DNA from: Dermanyssus gallinae
Taxonomy: Eukaryota; Arthropoda; Arachnida; Mesostigmata; Dermanyssidae
Reading direction: 5' to 3'
Assembly (NCBI GenBank): GCA_003439945.1
Contig: QVRM01005378.1
Location: 854,001-918,000, forward strand
DNA: 64,000 nucleotides
The notes under the pieces are model-generated. The model was not told the origin of the DNA and made no database searches. It worked only from the letters and a program-made list of their open reading frames with translations. How positions within the stretch are numbered: the stretch's first letter is position 1; each line of letters opens with the position of its first letter. Below are positions 48,080-60,862 of this stretch, in pieces. The translations under genes were made by a program, and so were the position numbers.

Positions 48080-48246
48080 CACAGGGCCGAAACGACGTAA
48101 AAGGAGACAACAACAATTACAACAAGGCCAGATATGAGGTGGCTGATTTGGTGCTTGTTAGAGAAGGACAGTATCCCCCACACACTGTGTGTAAGTTAAA
48201 GGGCCACAAGAACAAAGGAGTTTTTGAAGCCCAGTTGAGGTTATGA
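48080..48246 (+). pseudogene. Possible retroelement integrase-tail fragment
   Basis: The last 45 codons of a short plus-strand frame read NKARYEVADLVLVREGQYPP and then KLKGHKNKGVFEAQL. This resembles the end of Ty3/gypsy integrases ('Y.vGDlVLVr...KL...y.GPfeV..l'). There is no flanking integrase core, so the match is short and could be chance. Confidence 0.22.
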
Positions 48247-49299
48247 GCCAGTGTAGAAAAAAGGTCAACAAAAGTTGCGCAGGCCACGGTCGCGGCCGAC
48301 GGTTTTTGTTGATTCAGATAGCCGCAGGCCCCTCGATCTTTCTCTCTCTTCCCTTTCCCAGTCCGTTTCTCTCCTTTTTCGACCTAGCAGTCGAATTCGT
48401 ACTTACGGCCGTCATAGGAATTATTTTCACCAAAGGACTAAGGCCGAGGTATGCTCGGTGGCCGGTGTAACTATGGCTGGCGGCTATGGATGGCGCTGCC
48501 GCAGGCCTGCCCACTGCCGCTACCTGTCGCCCGTTGCGTCCTAGTCCTTTTATCGACAGAATGGGCCTTACCCTAAATGGGGGCCTCAACGCACCTTGCA
48601 ACCTCTGGATTACTCCCGGCTTAGCCTTGTTGGCCAAGTTGGCCTTGGGGTGCACGATAGGCGTTAGCTGGGAGGCTTGAGGGGTTAGTAGATGCGGGGA
48701 GGACAACAAGGAGAGGTCACTTCCGAACGACAGAGGATTGGACAGGCTTAGATGGGAGGCCAATCCAGAGGAAGACAGGGGCGCTGAAAACGACGATGGC
48801 GACGATACTGGCGACGATGTAAGCCCATGGGAACCTGCAATGGAAAACCGAAGGGAAAACGCAACGACAACAACAGCAACATCGTCACAACAACAACAAA
48901 TAACAAAAACAACGACATAGATTATTAGTGGCTATCATATTAGCTGTTTGGCATACGGAATGTAGAGAGAAAGCAGGCGACATCAAAGTTGTATTTTATA
49001 TGGTCCTAACTATTATGCATGTATCAAGATACTCATCAGTTACAAAACTTTCGCTGGCAAAAACTCACTTTGATACACACGAATACGCCACAATAATATG
49101 CAATAGGTGTTGAAAATCAATGTAGGTTATGCTTCAGAGCGTGTCTCTTTATATATTGCCCACAGTACGGTTTAAGTAAACTTAGTAAAAAAAAATCCGT
49201 TATATATTTAGCTCAAAAATGTCTACATGAACCTACTCTGCCAATCCCAAAAATCGCATTGAAATGGGTATCCTTCATCTCTCTCCCCCTCCCCCCCCA

Positions 49300-49331
<32 letters not shown>

Positions 49332-50720
49332 CATATATAGTATTGTGCTAAGTTATCTATAAACATCATATACAAATAGTTATTTCTATGATGCAGTTAG
49401 AGGAAAAGAATAATAATCTTAATATGGCAAACCTTTGTGTTTGTTGTCAATTCCGATAACTCTTGCATGCATTGCCTAGTCTGGTTCATTTTTAGAAACA
49501 TATTGCAGAAGGAATTGCAGGGGACACTGAAATTACACCTGGCTAATATATAGTAAACTCAATCACAAAGGTGGTCGAGCATGGTTACAATCCAGTTGGG
49601 ATCCAATATTACAATGAGTGAGCCTTTGATGTAAGCAAGGCTTGCCACTCCGCTGCTGTACAGAGAATGAGGTGAGAATTAGGTATTCTATGGGATCAAC
49701 AGGGGTCGCTAGATTGGTTGGGCGAAGCAATTTAATCGGAATGTGAAAGCATCTTCGGTTGGGCTCATACCCGTGGGTGAATGACCAGTTGCTAGCTATT
49801 TATACTTCATTATTTTAGTGACAGCGCGAGACGTTCGATCGTCGAGCTAGGTAGACGAGACCAAAGTGATGAGTAATATTTTATGTGAGGTCGTTGCACT
49901 GCGTAGAATAACAACTTTTGGTATTATTCTACGCAGTAGAGTTACGTCGTAATAGGCCGGAACAAGGATTGTAAATATGTGAATATTGGCGGCGTCGAGC
50001 ATTGCCGAATGACTAAATTAAAACAGTCGTAGCAGCAACGAGTTATCCGTTATTTGTAAGTACGTGTGTTTACAACAATGGAATATTATTTTACAATATG
50101 TAGGTGCACGAGCTCTTTGGTGATAGCACTTGGAATTACATAGCACTTTTATGATAATGCACATAAATATGCTTGCTGCGTTTTTGCTGAAATGCTCGTG
50201 ACGTAGGGCCCAAAAGCCTTTTCATTTTCTTGCAAGCAGGCATTCACTCGATTCTGGCGAAAAAGGGGAGTGTTGCCTCCTACAAGAGCAAACAGCAACA
50301 ACAGCTTTGTGCGTGCACTGAAACGCGAAGCTCTCCCGCTGGCGCATGGCCGCTAAATAAAAGTGCCTTCCGCACCTGATAATTGCTCGTCGCAAAGCTC
50401 TTCTGCTAGAATAGAGCGCAAACACTCAAAGCAGGGCCAATTAATTGGCTCAGCCAAACGCTTCGAAAACTGTAAACGTGATTATTTAGAAGCAAAGCCT
50501 AGTTTTTTTCTCGAGCGGCAAGTGGCTGTTTCTGGCGGCTCTCGGCCAGGAACGATGCAAATTCGCAAACGTTAAATGCAGAAGTGCCCGGAAGAACTTT
50601 CTGCACCGACTGTTGCAGAATTCCCGTTTGTTTTACGTCTCGTCCAAATCAGATTTACGGTCAGCGCTTATATATCAATAGCATAAATCACTTTACCAAC
50701 TGCAAAGATCTGTATCGTAA

Positions 50721-50761
<41 letters not shown>

Positions 50762-51450
50762 ACGTTGCTAGAACTACACCAGAAAGAAAATATTGCTCGT
50801 GCCCAACTAAGTAAAACCATATGATATATAGACTTAAGCGTATTTTATTTTTACAAAAACGAAAGGAGAAGGGAAATTTCTAGCCAATGCACCATGTATG
50901 TGTTTGCCCGTTGAAAGCTAGTATTTAGACCTTTGTCGGTGCTTCAATTTTCGTTTATGTTGGATGGGGTCTATTGCAATAAACGTTCCAATCCAAACAC
51001 TGTTGGGGATCACAAGTTTTGCTAATGGTCTCGCCGCTAACTCATCGCCTCTTTGGCCGAACATGATGCACATGTTATGTGTCACCTTAAGAGAACTCCG
51101 CGGTCGCTAGAGACACGAGCTGCAATAAAGCACCACTCCGTCAAACACATTCTTAAAGCTGTCACCAAAATAATCTGTTACGACGACTGAACAACGGCCA
51201 AGAACTATAGAAATTCGAAAGACAGTGACTGCAAAAAAAAATGCCGTCAGCTAAACGAACGTCTGTCTACCCGTACAGCTCGACACACACTCTCAGAGTC
51301 TCACGACTCGCAGAGATAGCATACTGCACTATTAGAGTCCAAAATTCCAACCGAAAGGTCCATACAGAGACAGCGTACGTAGTACTGAATGATATCGCAT
51401 GAACGCTAAACGCTAGAAGCTCTCACATTAGTACGAGCATGTTGTTAGCG
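48247..51450. other. Unique DNA without confirmed genes
   Basis: Overlapping frames at 48314-48763 (149 codons minus) and a CAA run at 48865-48915 have no domain. The rest is AT-rich with TA arrays at 49318 and 50724. Possible 3' UTR of the lysozyme-like gene lies just left of 51451. Confidence 0.4.
49898..49937. other. 14-bp inverted repeat
   Basis: ACTGCGTAGAATAA (49898-49911) and its exact complement (49924-49937) flank a 12-nt loop. Function unknown. Confidence 0.8.
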
Positions 51451-51787
51451 CTAAGAAATGAAACACTTTTCATGCGGGTCTGCTCTTGATGGTGTAGGTG
51501 GTGGTGGTAGTAGACGACATTTAGCTTGAAAAAGCAAAAGTTGTGGTGTGACCCTACCGAGGTAGACATTCTGCCCGTTGATCGACGCTCCGCCCACGAC
51601 ACCCGGGCCGAGATGAAAACCTGGCTGAGACAGTGAAGCCGGATGGTGCTGCACGTGGTGCTGGTGTCCGTAAAGCGTGCTGAAAGCGGCGTTGCCGGTG
51701 GAAACCGGCGCTTGGTGCGGCATCGAGGGCACCCTGTACTGCTGTGGTCGGGGCACGATGACCGCAGCTGACGAGCTCGGAGGTGCG
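51451..51787 (-). CDS. Lysozyme-like gene, last tail exon
   Basis: After a 489-bp intron, the acceptor CTCGCTTCAG leaves one base that completes AG+C (Ser) from the exon above. The frame then runs 111 codons to a TAG at 51451-51453. Composition is Pro/Gln/His/Gly-rich (YGHQHHVQHHPASLSQPGFH near the middle) and suggests a disordered, possibly metal-binding or sticky tail. A possible internal donor (CTCG/GTAGGG at 51558/51557) could shorten it and lead to more exons downstream; I saw none. Together with the other tail exon it places about 175 residues after the last lysozyme Cys, where the family normally stops within a few residues. Confidence 0.55.
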
Positions 51788-52276
51788 CTGAAGCGAGGAC
51801 AGTGTTAATTTTATTTAAACTCAGACACTCAGTTCAACTCAACTACGTAGTCCCTATTGCAGTTCCTATTGGGCTAACAGAACAGTTAGCAAGTTGACGT
51901 AATTCCCCCCCCCCCCCAATATTGGTATAGACCAAGAAGAAGGGGCACGGCGCATTTGTACCACCTAGATCAGATCAGCATCACGGTATCTTCAACAAAG
52001 AATCATACAATACTTGTGAAAGAGCTGCACACTGCACTCACTTTCCTAGTTTCACAATAGCATTAAGACTGAGCGGGTAGCACTTAGATGCTTAGATGTA
52101 GATCCTGTAGTCGATAGTCGTAGAACAGCGATGCCCGCGGCATGATCCTGCGACATGACTATTGAAATTCTTATAAAAGGCTTTCGTCTATCGAGGTTTA
52201 GCATTTTACGCAAGGAACGCGGATGCGCTACGTAGGTGATAATAGCCTTAGTCCTTGCGCGGACCATTGAAATTAC

Positions 52277-52435
52277 CTGAAATCGCCCCCGGTGTTGTGT
52301 ATCAGTTCTTCGGCCGACGTGTGATAACGCTCGTGGCTCGATGCACTGGGTTCCATGTCTTCGGCCAACGACGAACTGGATGTTCGGTTCGGCCGCGCAT
52401 AACTTTTGGACATCGAAGAGGCCTGGGCTTCAAAT
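52277..52435 (-). CDS. Lysozyme-like gene, tail exon 1
   Basis: This exon follows a 333-bp intron. The acceptor CTACCGACAG leaves one base, which completes the codon begun at the end of the preceding exon (AG+A, Arg). The donor CAG/GTAATT is strong. The exon encodes 52 codons rich in Ser, Glu and His (for example SMSKSYARPNRTSSSSLAED), with no recognisable domain and probably disordered. Matching phases on both sides support joining it to the lysozyme-like exon. Confidence 0.62.
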
Positions 52436-52768
52436 CTGTCGGTAGACGAAGATCAATATAAAAAAAAGCGTCGGGTTGGTTCGTGGGTGAATCGTAGTGC
52501 GCATTCGATAGGACGGAGATGTTCCAGCATTGTATCGTACAAGCAAATGCCAAAACAAGCGATTCTATATTACCCTTCTACGATCGAATACTCATCAGTG
52601 TAGACGTACTAGATGTGACATTCTGTTAGCATGCTTCCTCACATAAATAGTTTTATTTTTGAGCAACACTTTTAGAGACAGACTGCGTCCATCTTAATTA
52701 ACTGATAACACAGTGTTATTAAAGCTGGAAATGGAAGAAAACAGGAAAATAAACGCCTAAATGTTTAC

Positions 52769-52931
52769 CTTGGCAGGGGCCCCTTTCGGTTCTTAATTTC
52801 GCACCCATTGAAGAACTCAAGTGTGTTGCCGGCACACTTGTGCGTGAACATCATCCATGCATGGAAGCCATGCCTGCGAAATATTTTGTTCACGCACTGA
52901 ATATCGTCCTCGAGATTGTCGTCCCGTAGCA
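52769..52931 (-). CDS. Lysozyme-like gene, exon encoding the C-terminal part of a C-type lysozyme domain
   Basis: The exon is bounded by an acceptor (CTTTCAG) and a donor (AG then GTAAAC) and encodes 53 complete codons. It includes DNLEDDIQCVNKIFRRHGFH, then AW, and later CAGNTLEFFNGC. The pattern 'L..DN..DDI.C...I..R.GF.AW......C.......GC' is the conserved last part of C-type lysozymes and alpha-lactalbumins, starting where their third exon usually starts. Its three Cys fit the positions equivalent to C95, C116 and C128 of human lysozyme, and Trp follows 'HA' as expected. Such proteins are secreted and hydrolyse peptidoglycan, but the catalytic Glu and Asp would be encoded upstream, so activity cannot be judged. 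The splice phase (two bases left over) fits the next exon at 52435. The domain's N-terminal half and a signal peptide were not found on the minus strand to 64000; long introns may place them outside the window. Confidence 0.72.
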
Positions 52932-53374
52932 CTGAAAGATTCGATACACAAACGCATATATGGAATACAGAATTATTAAGTAAAAATAATTGGAATTAGG
53001 CATTTTACAGTTTTGTAAACAACAAGAAAAACATGGAGCCTCGGATTTATTGGAACCCTGATGTTAGCAACGTTGGCCGATTTATAAAACCGCTTTTAGG
53101 AGAAACGAAAACATACGACGAAGAAATGGTAGGAAGGAAGACATGCTTGTTGCTGTTGTGTGCGGTGCAGGCATCGAAACCGTAGTCAGCTTACAGCAAG
53201 TAAATAAGTCATGCATGCGTCAATATTAGATTAGCCGCTGTGTGGGGGCAGCTCGCAAAGCGCCAACAGAAGCTACGTTTGTGCAAGCTTTAGCATTGAA
53301 TCTGACGCAGTCTCATACTGTAAGAACTGGCCGCTGTTAGAATTGGTTGTGAGTTAAATAACATCTACGTTAGC
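52932..53374. other. Probable intron of the lysozyme-like gene
   Basis: Sequence upstream of the lysozyme exon on its strand. No further exon found. Confidence 0.4.
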
Positions 53375-53612
<238 letters not shown>

Positions 53613-53855
53613 TCAGTTTGTTTTCTGCGAGGAAGAGGTTGTGTTGCCCATGCCGGTAGAAACAGCTGTGTTTTCGACCTCCCTCCCCCCCCCCGCGATA
53701 GGGTTAGACTCACTCCATTACGGAGAAGGCGGCGAACACCTTCTGTGGAATATTCAGCGATGTACTCTGGGACGTTTTTCGGACACCCGTTGCACAGGTG
53801 ACGCGGCCTGTCGCAATTTCTTAGAAGAAAAGTCTAAAACACGGGCTTCTGCAGG

Positions 53856-53954
53856 ATGGCAGGTATGATCTTCACAGAATACTTGCTTGTTGTTTTTCTT
53901 CCAACCCTTTGTGGCCAGGCGAGAGCAGGATGTACGAGTCTGATGTCGTCATCG
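53856..53954 (+). CDS. Candidate first exon with signal-peptide-like sequence
   Basis: From ATG 53856 the frame reads MAGMIFTEYLLVVFLPTLCG and then QARAGCTSLMSSS. It has a hydrophobic core ending in a plausible signal-peptidase site and is followed directly by a GTACGT donor. Without splicing it stops two codons later. No matching downstream exon was found, and it lies on the strand opposite the lysozyme-like gene. Confidence 0.2.
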
Positions 53955-54383
53955 GTACGTTAGTTTGTCTGCTACGAGCCCTAATGGATCTTTCAATGTT
54001 TCGATAATGCGGTAATGGCCTACACGCGCGACACGTGCTGCGTCAGAAAAACAGATTTCTCCCTCAGACCACGCAAATATATATATATATATATATATTT
54101 TTTTTTTTACACCAAGTTGTACGAGTGAGATATATTAGCCAACATAGTCGCACTGCGTTAGCTTATATATATATATATATATATATATATAGGTGGCATG
54201 CAATTTTGCCTAATTAGTGTTTCAAGCTCGACGCGATATTGGAATTATATATCTACTATTTCATAGAAGAAAATGCTAAACAATTTCACTAAAACGCGCG
54301 CATACAAAGAGTGACAGAAGAAACGAATTAAAACAAAATCAATCATGTTGAAATATATCTTACAAATAAAATATATTTATAAT

Positions 54384-54428
<45 letters not shown>

Positions 54429-56528
54429 ACTGACTAAAGACACCTAATGAGCACCGTCTAAACGTAGCCGTACATCTGCAAGCACCACCCTGGAAGTGCT
54501 CCACCCACCCCCCCCCCCCTTTAAAGTACAACAAATTCTTCACGATCGTCGCCAAATAGTAACATATTTGGCTCGCTCTGTTGCCGTCGACAAATCGACG
54601 CTTTGAGAAGCCGAGAGAGAGAGAGAGAGAGAGAGGTCTCTCATTGCGCCATTTGCGTTTAGGATTTTCTGCTTCAACGGCGGTTGTAGCAGATACGTTT
54701 CGTGTCGAACTTTAGTCGAGCTAATAAATCGCTTGGCTGTCACGTAAACGTATAGACGATTTTCTCTCGGGACGGTGGATTCATGCATTGCACACTCATT
54801 TTTTTTCGCGACCGTCTATGGCCCCTTTGACGAACAATCATTCGCACAGCGTTGGCCAATCTGATAATCGAGGTGTTCTGTCTGCGGGACGTGTCGGTCG
54901 TGTGCAACTTGGCGGACTTCTGGTTTGAACTTCAGATTCAGATTAACCTCCGCCAGGCTCGTCGAAAACGTCGAAACAATAAACACAAAACGAAAACACA
55001 CCCAAAACCTGTGAGGGTTTCCGTGCCTGTGCGCTTTGTGTGAATGGTGAATGGCGCCCCGTGTGAACTAGATGCACCCTTCACGTCATGTTGACGACCA
55101 CCCTTCATGCACCGACACACGACACATTGCGACTATATTCGTCGCCATCGTCGTCGTCGTCGTTGTGGTGCGGCATTGTCTAGTATATTTTGAATGCCAT
55201 TCACTGCATTTGACGATGGCTGACCCGTGCAATCACTCCGTTTACATACGCATTCATTTATGCGTTGCTTTCTGCGGACGAGAATCTTGTCGTAAGGTGC
55301 GTCCACGTTTCTTAGCACGTTTCGCCAGGGCGGAGACGTAGAGAGCGACAAAACGAACGGAACAGCTCAGCTTTTATACACGGATTCGTTGCGTGTCAAA
55401 GTTAAGGACTTCCTCGAACGACATACGGTAGTCAATACTCGCACGGCTGGCGCGAAAAGCTGAAACGCCACGATAGTATTTCTGCTCTGGGCGTTTAAAC
55501 GAAGCACGCATATATTATATAGACAAACTCCACGACAAGCACGCGTTCAGGCTTGCGTACATCGCGTGCCGGAGGCACGATGCGATATTTGCGTTCTGCT
55601 GTGAAACTACATGAGTACAAGAACCATGGAGTATGTATAGTCAAGACGTTTGCTCTCCTGGAAACACCGTGTGTTGTATTGTAAAGGCGACCGCTGTGTG
55701 GTGTATCGGCATACACGTGGCAACGAATCAACGTTTGCTGTTGAAGCATAACATTGATAGGACGACGTGATTGGCGGCGCTGACACTAATAGTCGCTCGT
55801 TCGACCCCAGCGTAGCATTCAGTCTTTCAAAGTGTTTTTGTTGTTGAAAATTGCACATTTTGCTTAAAGTTATCGGAAATAAATGACCGAGAATATGCAG
55901 CTAGCCTATAGTATTTATTTCCAGTGTGATGGTGCCATTCGTGCGCTTCAAAACTTCGGCGGTTCGGCAGAGCTTGTGAGATGTCCAGTCGGGGGGCGGG
56001 AATCTTCATACCATTCCTCTTGTCTCTCTTCTACCGGAGTAGAATCGTTGTGTTTTTACACCGTTTATATATATATATATTTTTTTTTATTAAAACTTAA
56101 AATTCAGTTAAGGTTGTTTTTATTTTCTAGCATCGGTGACCTTGCTATCTGATATTTTCACCGCTCGTTTTCTATAGTGGGTATATGTGTGGCATACATC
56201 TGTCATGCCTTTAATACTGGGTGTCCCCAACCAGTTTGTACATTTTTCAAAGGACATGTCCAACAAGGATTTAGCACTTCATTTATGTTTATAAGATACC
56301 GATAGACAATAATGTTGCAAAAAGAACTTCCGAAGTAGCATTTTAGTGGGCACGTAATATATATATATATAGACTATTCGCTGTTAAATAAATTGGATGT
56401 GCGTCTTCAATGCAAAGCTTTATCAGTAATCATTAGCTTGTTTATCAAATAGAGAGTTAAAGCTTGAATGTCCCATTTTCTTGAATATCTTATTACACTA
56501 ATGTTTTGGGAGCTCGGTTACAAGTATA

Positions 56529-56597
<69 letters not shown>

Positions 56598-58398
56598 CTA
56601 CGCCCTTGCACAGAATTGGGATGTGGTCGGATAAGCCTTCCAAAGACAGCCTGACGTAGTAGTGAACTGTAGTTAAGCAAATATTTCACAGACAAGCAGT
56701 AAAGCATCTCCATCGTTGTTACCGCAAATGAAGGATTCATCCGGAGGAGATCAAATCAACGTGCGATTGCCATGGGACCAGAAGAAAAATGAGATAAACA
56801 AATGAGGTACGAATATGGGTATTGGTGAGGGTCATAAAGAATAGACAATCTTCTTCTAAAGTAACGAAACAACGATTTCAATTTATCGTCAAGTGTGTTA
56901 AAATGAGTTAGCACCCCATGGTATAGTGCTAAGTGGCAGTTCAACGCCCATACACACAGAAACGTTTTGACCTATCTACAGTGCCTAGCATCAATTCGTC
57001 TAAATATCGCCATTAGCGCGTAGGAGTTTCATCACATTGTGTGGACGCAAGAGGGAATGAGTGGTATTTGTGTGTGGCTTTCAATTGAGTAAAGACTTTT
57101 TTCCAACACACACAATTTTCCCGTTGAGGCGCGTGGTGGGTACCGAACGGTAGTCGTATCGACGACCCAGCTCATAGCATCATTATTATTGTTAAAAATG
57201 CAGTGCGCTACTTGCCAGGAACGTAGCTATGCGTACGCTGCCATTTGACCCTCAAGCGCAGCACACACGGGAAAGCGAACGAAGCGGCGCCGCAAAAAAA
57301 GGTGTATTCTAACTTTTCGGCGTCGACAAAGTTAGTTCAAGTGCAAGTTTCAACGTATCCATATCGCCCAGTCCGGAATAAGGCCGCAATGTGTCTACAA
57401 CGCGCGCGCTAACAAAGTGTCACTTGACGATCACTTGTGTTCATAGTTCACTACTTAACCAGCTCTTCGGGACGCTACCCGAGTTCGTCTGCTATGGCTT
57501 GCTTGGTTTTGCTGATACATGCTGGTGTTGTTATTGCTCAGTTCAGTTCAGTTTATTATTTTCAACACACGCTTCTCGCAGAACATTCGTGTTTCATACA
57601 TCGTTTGATTTGTCATTCCAGTTAGCTATATGTTTAATTGTTGTTGTTGTTGTTGTCGTCGTCGTCGTCGTCTTTGACCCTGGACTTGAAAAAGTTATGA
57701 GTCGACGAGACGCTTGCCAGGGCGCCCAACCCCCTCATGCTGGGGTGCACGGTGGTGTGGGGTGAGTCACTGGGGTTGTAGAGTAGGTCACCTTTAAAGC
57801 TCTCTACTTGAAGCAGCCAGCCGAGCGTCCCGGGCACCCGTTTAACATCTCCTACCGATTTCGATACTTTAACGTAGCAGGGTGGCGAATTGTGGTTGTG
57901 TATTACTAGCTGCACGCTCATAGTATTTGGGGGTACAAGGGAAGCGTGAAGTGATGTCGTGCATGTCGTCAGACCGTTGACATTTGAAGCAGCTCGATTC
58001 TAACTATTAGCCGTATTTGAACTGCCTGGCAAAGTTCACAGGTGCCGCTCTGTATCGTTGCTCGGAAACGGGTAGAGTTGAAGTGCTAGATTTTTCTGAC
58101 AAGTCGGGTGGTCACTGAACGTTCCTAGAAGGCTTTAAGTAGCCAAAGTTGAGGTGAAGCTGCATTTCCATCTTTGCACTCTGCTGCTAAATCTGGTAGC
58201 AGTTGCCAAATGCCTGCTGTCTTAGGAGATTGCCCGTAGGCGCCTGCAGTCTTGTCGATGCGGTACGGAATGGAATGTAGGTATTTTCCGCCAGTGCATA
58301 CAAACCGGGTCGCAGAAAATTGCCAGATTGAATTTTGCCATAGTGATCAAACAGAGGGATCAAAATAAACGCGGCGCGAAGTTATGTAAACAGGTAAA

Positions 58399-58399
<1 letters not shown>
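53955..58399. other. Unique DNA and TA arrays
   Basis: TA arrays at 54077, 54163, 54388, 56066, 56359 and 56532 and a GA run at 54613-54633. ACTGGGTGTCCCC near 56217 resembles a mariner terminus. Frames at 54816-55120, 55495-55858 and 57391-57921 are open but unrecognised. Confidence 0.4.
56532..56595. repeat. (TA)n array
   Basis: About 64 bp of pure TA. Confidence 0.97.
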
Positions 58400-58431
<32 letters not shown>

Positions 58432-58435
<4 letters not shown>

Positions 58436-58960
58436 GAAGGCACATCGAAAAGTTTGGATACATATTTATAAAAGAAGAATAATAATTTTATCTAACAAAG
58501 TATTTTGTTTTGTGTCCTTCAAAAAGTTACGGCTCGCTATATTGCACATGTGCCAACTTCTATCCCACTTTTTGAAACATTTTGTAAAACGGTCTTTCGG
58601 AAAAGAGTTGAGTTGCTCTTGCTAAATTTTCTTTGCCTCCTCTATAATCTCGAAACGTTGTCCCTTCAAATGTTTTATCTTTGGAAACAGGACAAAGTCG
58701 CACGGAGCCAGGTCCGGAAAATCGGGATATTTATCAAGTAATCCGAAATCCGTAACGGTGTGTGCGCCGGTGCGTTCTCGTGATGGAGCATCCACGAGTT
58801 ATTTGCCTAGAGTTCAGGTATCTCGCGTCGGACATTCCCGCTAAATATTCTTAAAAATTAAATTACCATAAGCAATTCGTAACATTCCCGCCACTTTAGA
58901 ATATATGATTTGGCTTCTACCGCACTACGTGATGCATATCCGTCATTCCTTCGGCTCTTT
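58432..58960 (-). pseudogene. Mariner-like transposase relic
   Basis: The minus strand encodes, in broken frames, WMLHHENAPAHT (the catalytic 'HDNAPAH' block), then PDFPDLAPCDFVLFPKIKHL (the 'YSPDLAPCDFfLFP.lK' block). Next comes GQRFEIIEEAKKI, a stop, and a tail that includes FTKCFKKWDRSWHMC. This is the C-terminal half of a mariner transposase. The sequence after it ends in GTATCCAAACTTTTCGATG, resembling a mariner terminal inverted repeat, directly against a (TA)n array. The 5' end is degraded near 58900. It is inactive. Confidence 0.7.
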
Positions 58961-59253
58961 AAACATTGCCGAACCCCGTTGTATTCACTTTGTGTACCAA
59001 GCGCAAACAATTAACACAAATAAAACCTGTGCGTGGCTGATTAATGAACGTTTCTAAGCAAAACAAACCGGACGACCTTGGTAGTTTCGGTCTGGTGGCA
59101 AAATTCGAAGTACTAGAACTACCTCTTGATCCGCCCTCGTATATATATATATATATATATACATATACAGAACGACCATTAGAACATACGATACTTGCAA
59201 CAGCAAAACGAAAGGGCATGTGCTTTTGTTTTTATCTTTCTAAGGAAAGAAGC

Positions 59254-59306
<53 letters not shown>
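59254..59306. repeat. (TA)n array
   Basis: About 53 bp of pure TA. Others of 40-55 bp lie at 59850-59898, 60809-60859, 21481-21530, 16616-16655 and 12271-12311; the last is fused to a (TC)n run at 12247-12270. Confidence 0.95.
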
Positions 59307-59310
<4 letters not shown>

Positions 59311-59429
59311 GAGAAAAAATCATAACATACGCTCCTGCCCACAGCAAAGCAAATAAGATTATACCTTGTCCTATAACGTTTTTTCCGTTGTGGAACGGAT
59401 AGTGGCATATACACAAAAATGTATCTACA

Positions 59430-59765
59430 TTAAACTAGATGCACGCGCAACCGAACGCGGTTACTATCAACGAATACACGCTTGAAGGGGAGAAAAAGAT
59501 GGCAAACATTGACCCGTTGTTTCATGAAATCCAGGCAATGACGTCTAATTCGTGGAAGCGGTGCAACTATGAGAATAGACACTTGATCGCACGATTTGCT
59601 GTACGTGACTTCCACATAAAGATCTGCTTTCGAGAGATACTCCGTGAAACATCTTCGGTGTACTTGTGCAAACCTTGCGGGCAGGACTGTGATTTGCTCA
59701 CCTCCAGCGATGCGATAGAGCAGTTGCGTTGACCCAACTTTTGGAGCCGTGATGAATATAGACAT
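59430..59765 (-). CDS. Unassigned 111-codon frame, open on both strands
   Basis: The minus strand is open for 111 codons and the plus strand for 97 across the same DNA. Both look protein-like; neither matches a family I know. A donor-like GAG/GTGAGC lies on the minus strand near 59703. At most one strand is likely coding, possibly neither. Confidence 0.13.
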   Translation of the reverse strand: MSIFITAPKVGSTQLLYRIAGGEQITVLPARFAQVHRRCFTEYLSKADLYVEVTYSKSCDQVSILIVAPLPRIRRHCLDFMKQRVNVCHLFLPFKRVFVDSNRVRLRVHLV

Positions 59766-59847
59766 ATGTGTTTTCCTCTACGCACACTAAGTATACCAAC
59801 CATTGGTTAAAAACTAATAGTATACTTATATGTATATATATAAAACT

Positions 59848-59902
<55 letters not shown>

Positions 59903-60535
59903 AATCGAAAATTCTGCTTCTTCTGAAGAACACATAACGCCGGCCAGAAGATGCGACATCATCGTTTAGAAGAGAAAAAATAAAGTTGTTTTATTGGCTT
60001 TCACGTCCAATACTTCAAAGTCATAACCTTACGACTATTCACAGCGCTCTAGTGATGGTTCAGATCTTTCGAGGAGATTTTATATATATATATATATATA
60101 TCCTCGCACTTGCATAATGAGTGTGTATAGAAGGTTAAGGACGATTGGTTAAAACTAAAGAGGAAAGAGAGACAGAAGGCGAGAGGAGAAAGAAAAATTA
60201 AGATCATTACTGCGTAGTTATGCGAGAGTAACGTAATGTAAGGCCAGCCGACTAACGGAAACCCACGGTTAAGAACAGTACACAGGAGGTAAACAGGCCG
60301 AGTGCAGTCGAGTCCAAACTTTACCGTGCGCTACCAGGCACTGCCGATATATTGCCAGAGGTGGAAGCTTTGAGCGTCAGCTCAGATTGAGGACAGAAAA
60401 AGACAGATTCGCCACCGTTTCGGATTTCGGCAATTGCTGCTAGTACTAGAGACATCAAGGCTATTTGCACGAAAAACAGGAGCTTTTAAAATGTATTTTT
60501 TTACTTTCTCTTGAAGCATCTTGAAGCATCAATGG

Positions 60536-60578
<43 letters not shown>

Positions 60579-60815
60579 ACCCTTACCTAAAACTGCAAAG
60601 ATTTGATGAGGATGGTTGTTTCGTATCGGGTGGCAAGTCATGACTGCTATTGTAATTGCACCCGCTGTGAAGAGCATAGGCGTCTGTATAGGTGACGCTA
60701 AGAAGATTGTTCATGATCAACTATACCGCAGGCCCCGTTGTTGCTGCTACTAGGTTCATATATACGCTGCTTACATACAAGCGTATACAAATGTGTTTAT
60801 GTAAGTGTATATATA

Positions 60816-60862
<47 letters not shown>

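Noticed and set aside
52406..52603. Plus-strand frames opposite the lysozyme-like tail exons
   Set aside because: Shadows of the minus-strand exons, which have consistent splice phases.
54816..55001. Minus-strand 61-codon frame with a hydrophobic start, considered as the missing N-terminal lysozyme exon
   Set aside because: It has a signal-like start and Cys residues but lacks the lysozyme core pattern (W.C, catalytic Glu, DYG.FQIN) and ends in a stop, not a donor in the required phase.
57634..57921. Minus-strand 95-codon frame (57634-57921) as a gene
   Set aside because: Its C-terminal part is a GTC/GTT microsatellite. The first 45 codons look plausible but have no family match and no good acceptor.
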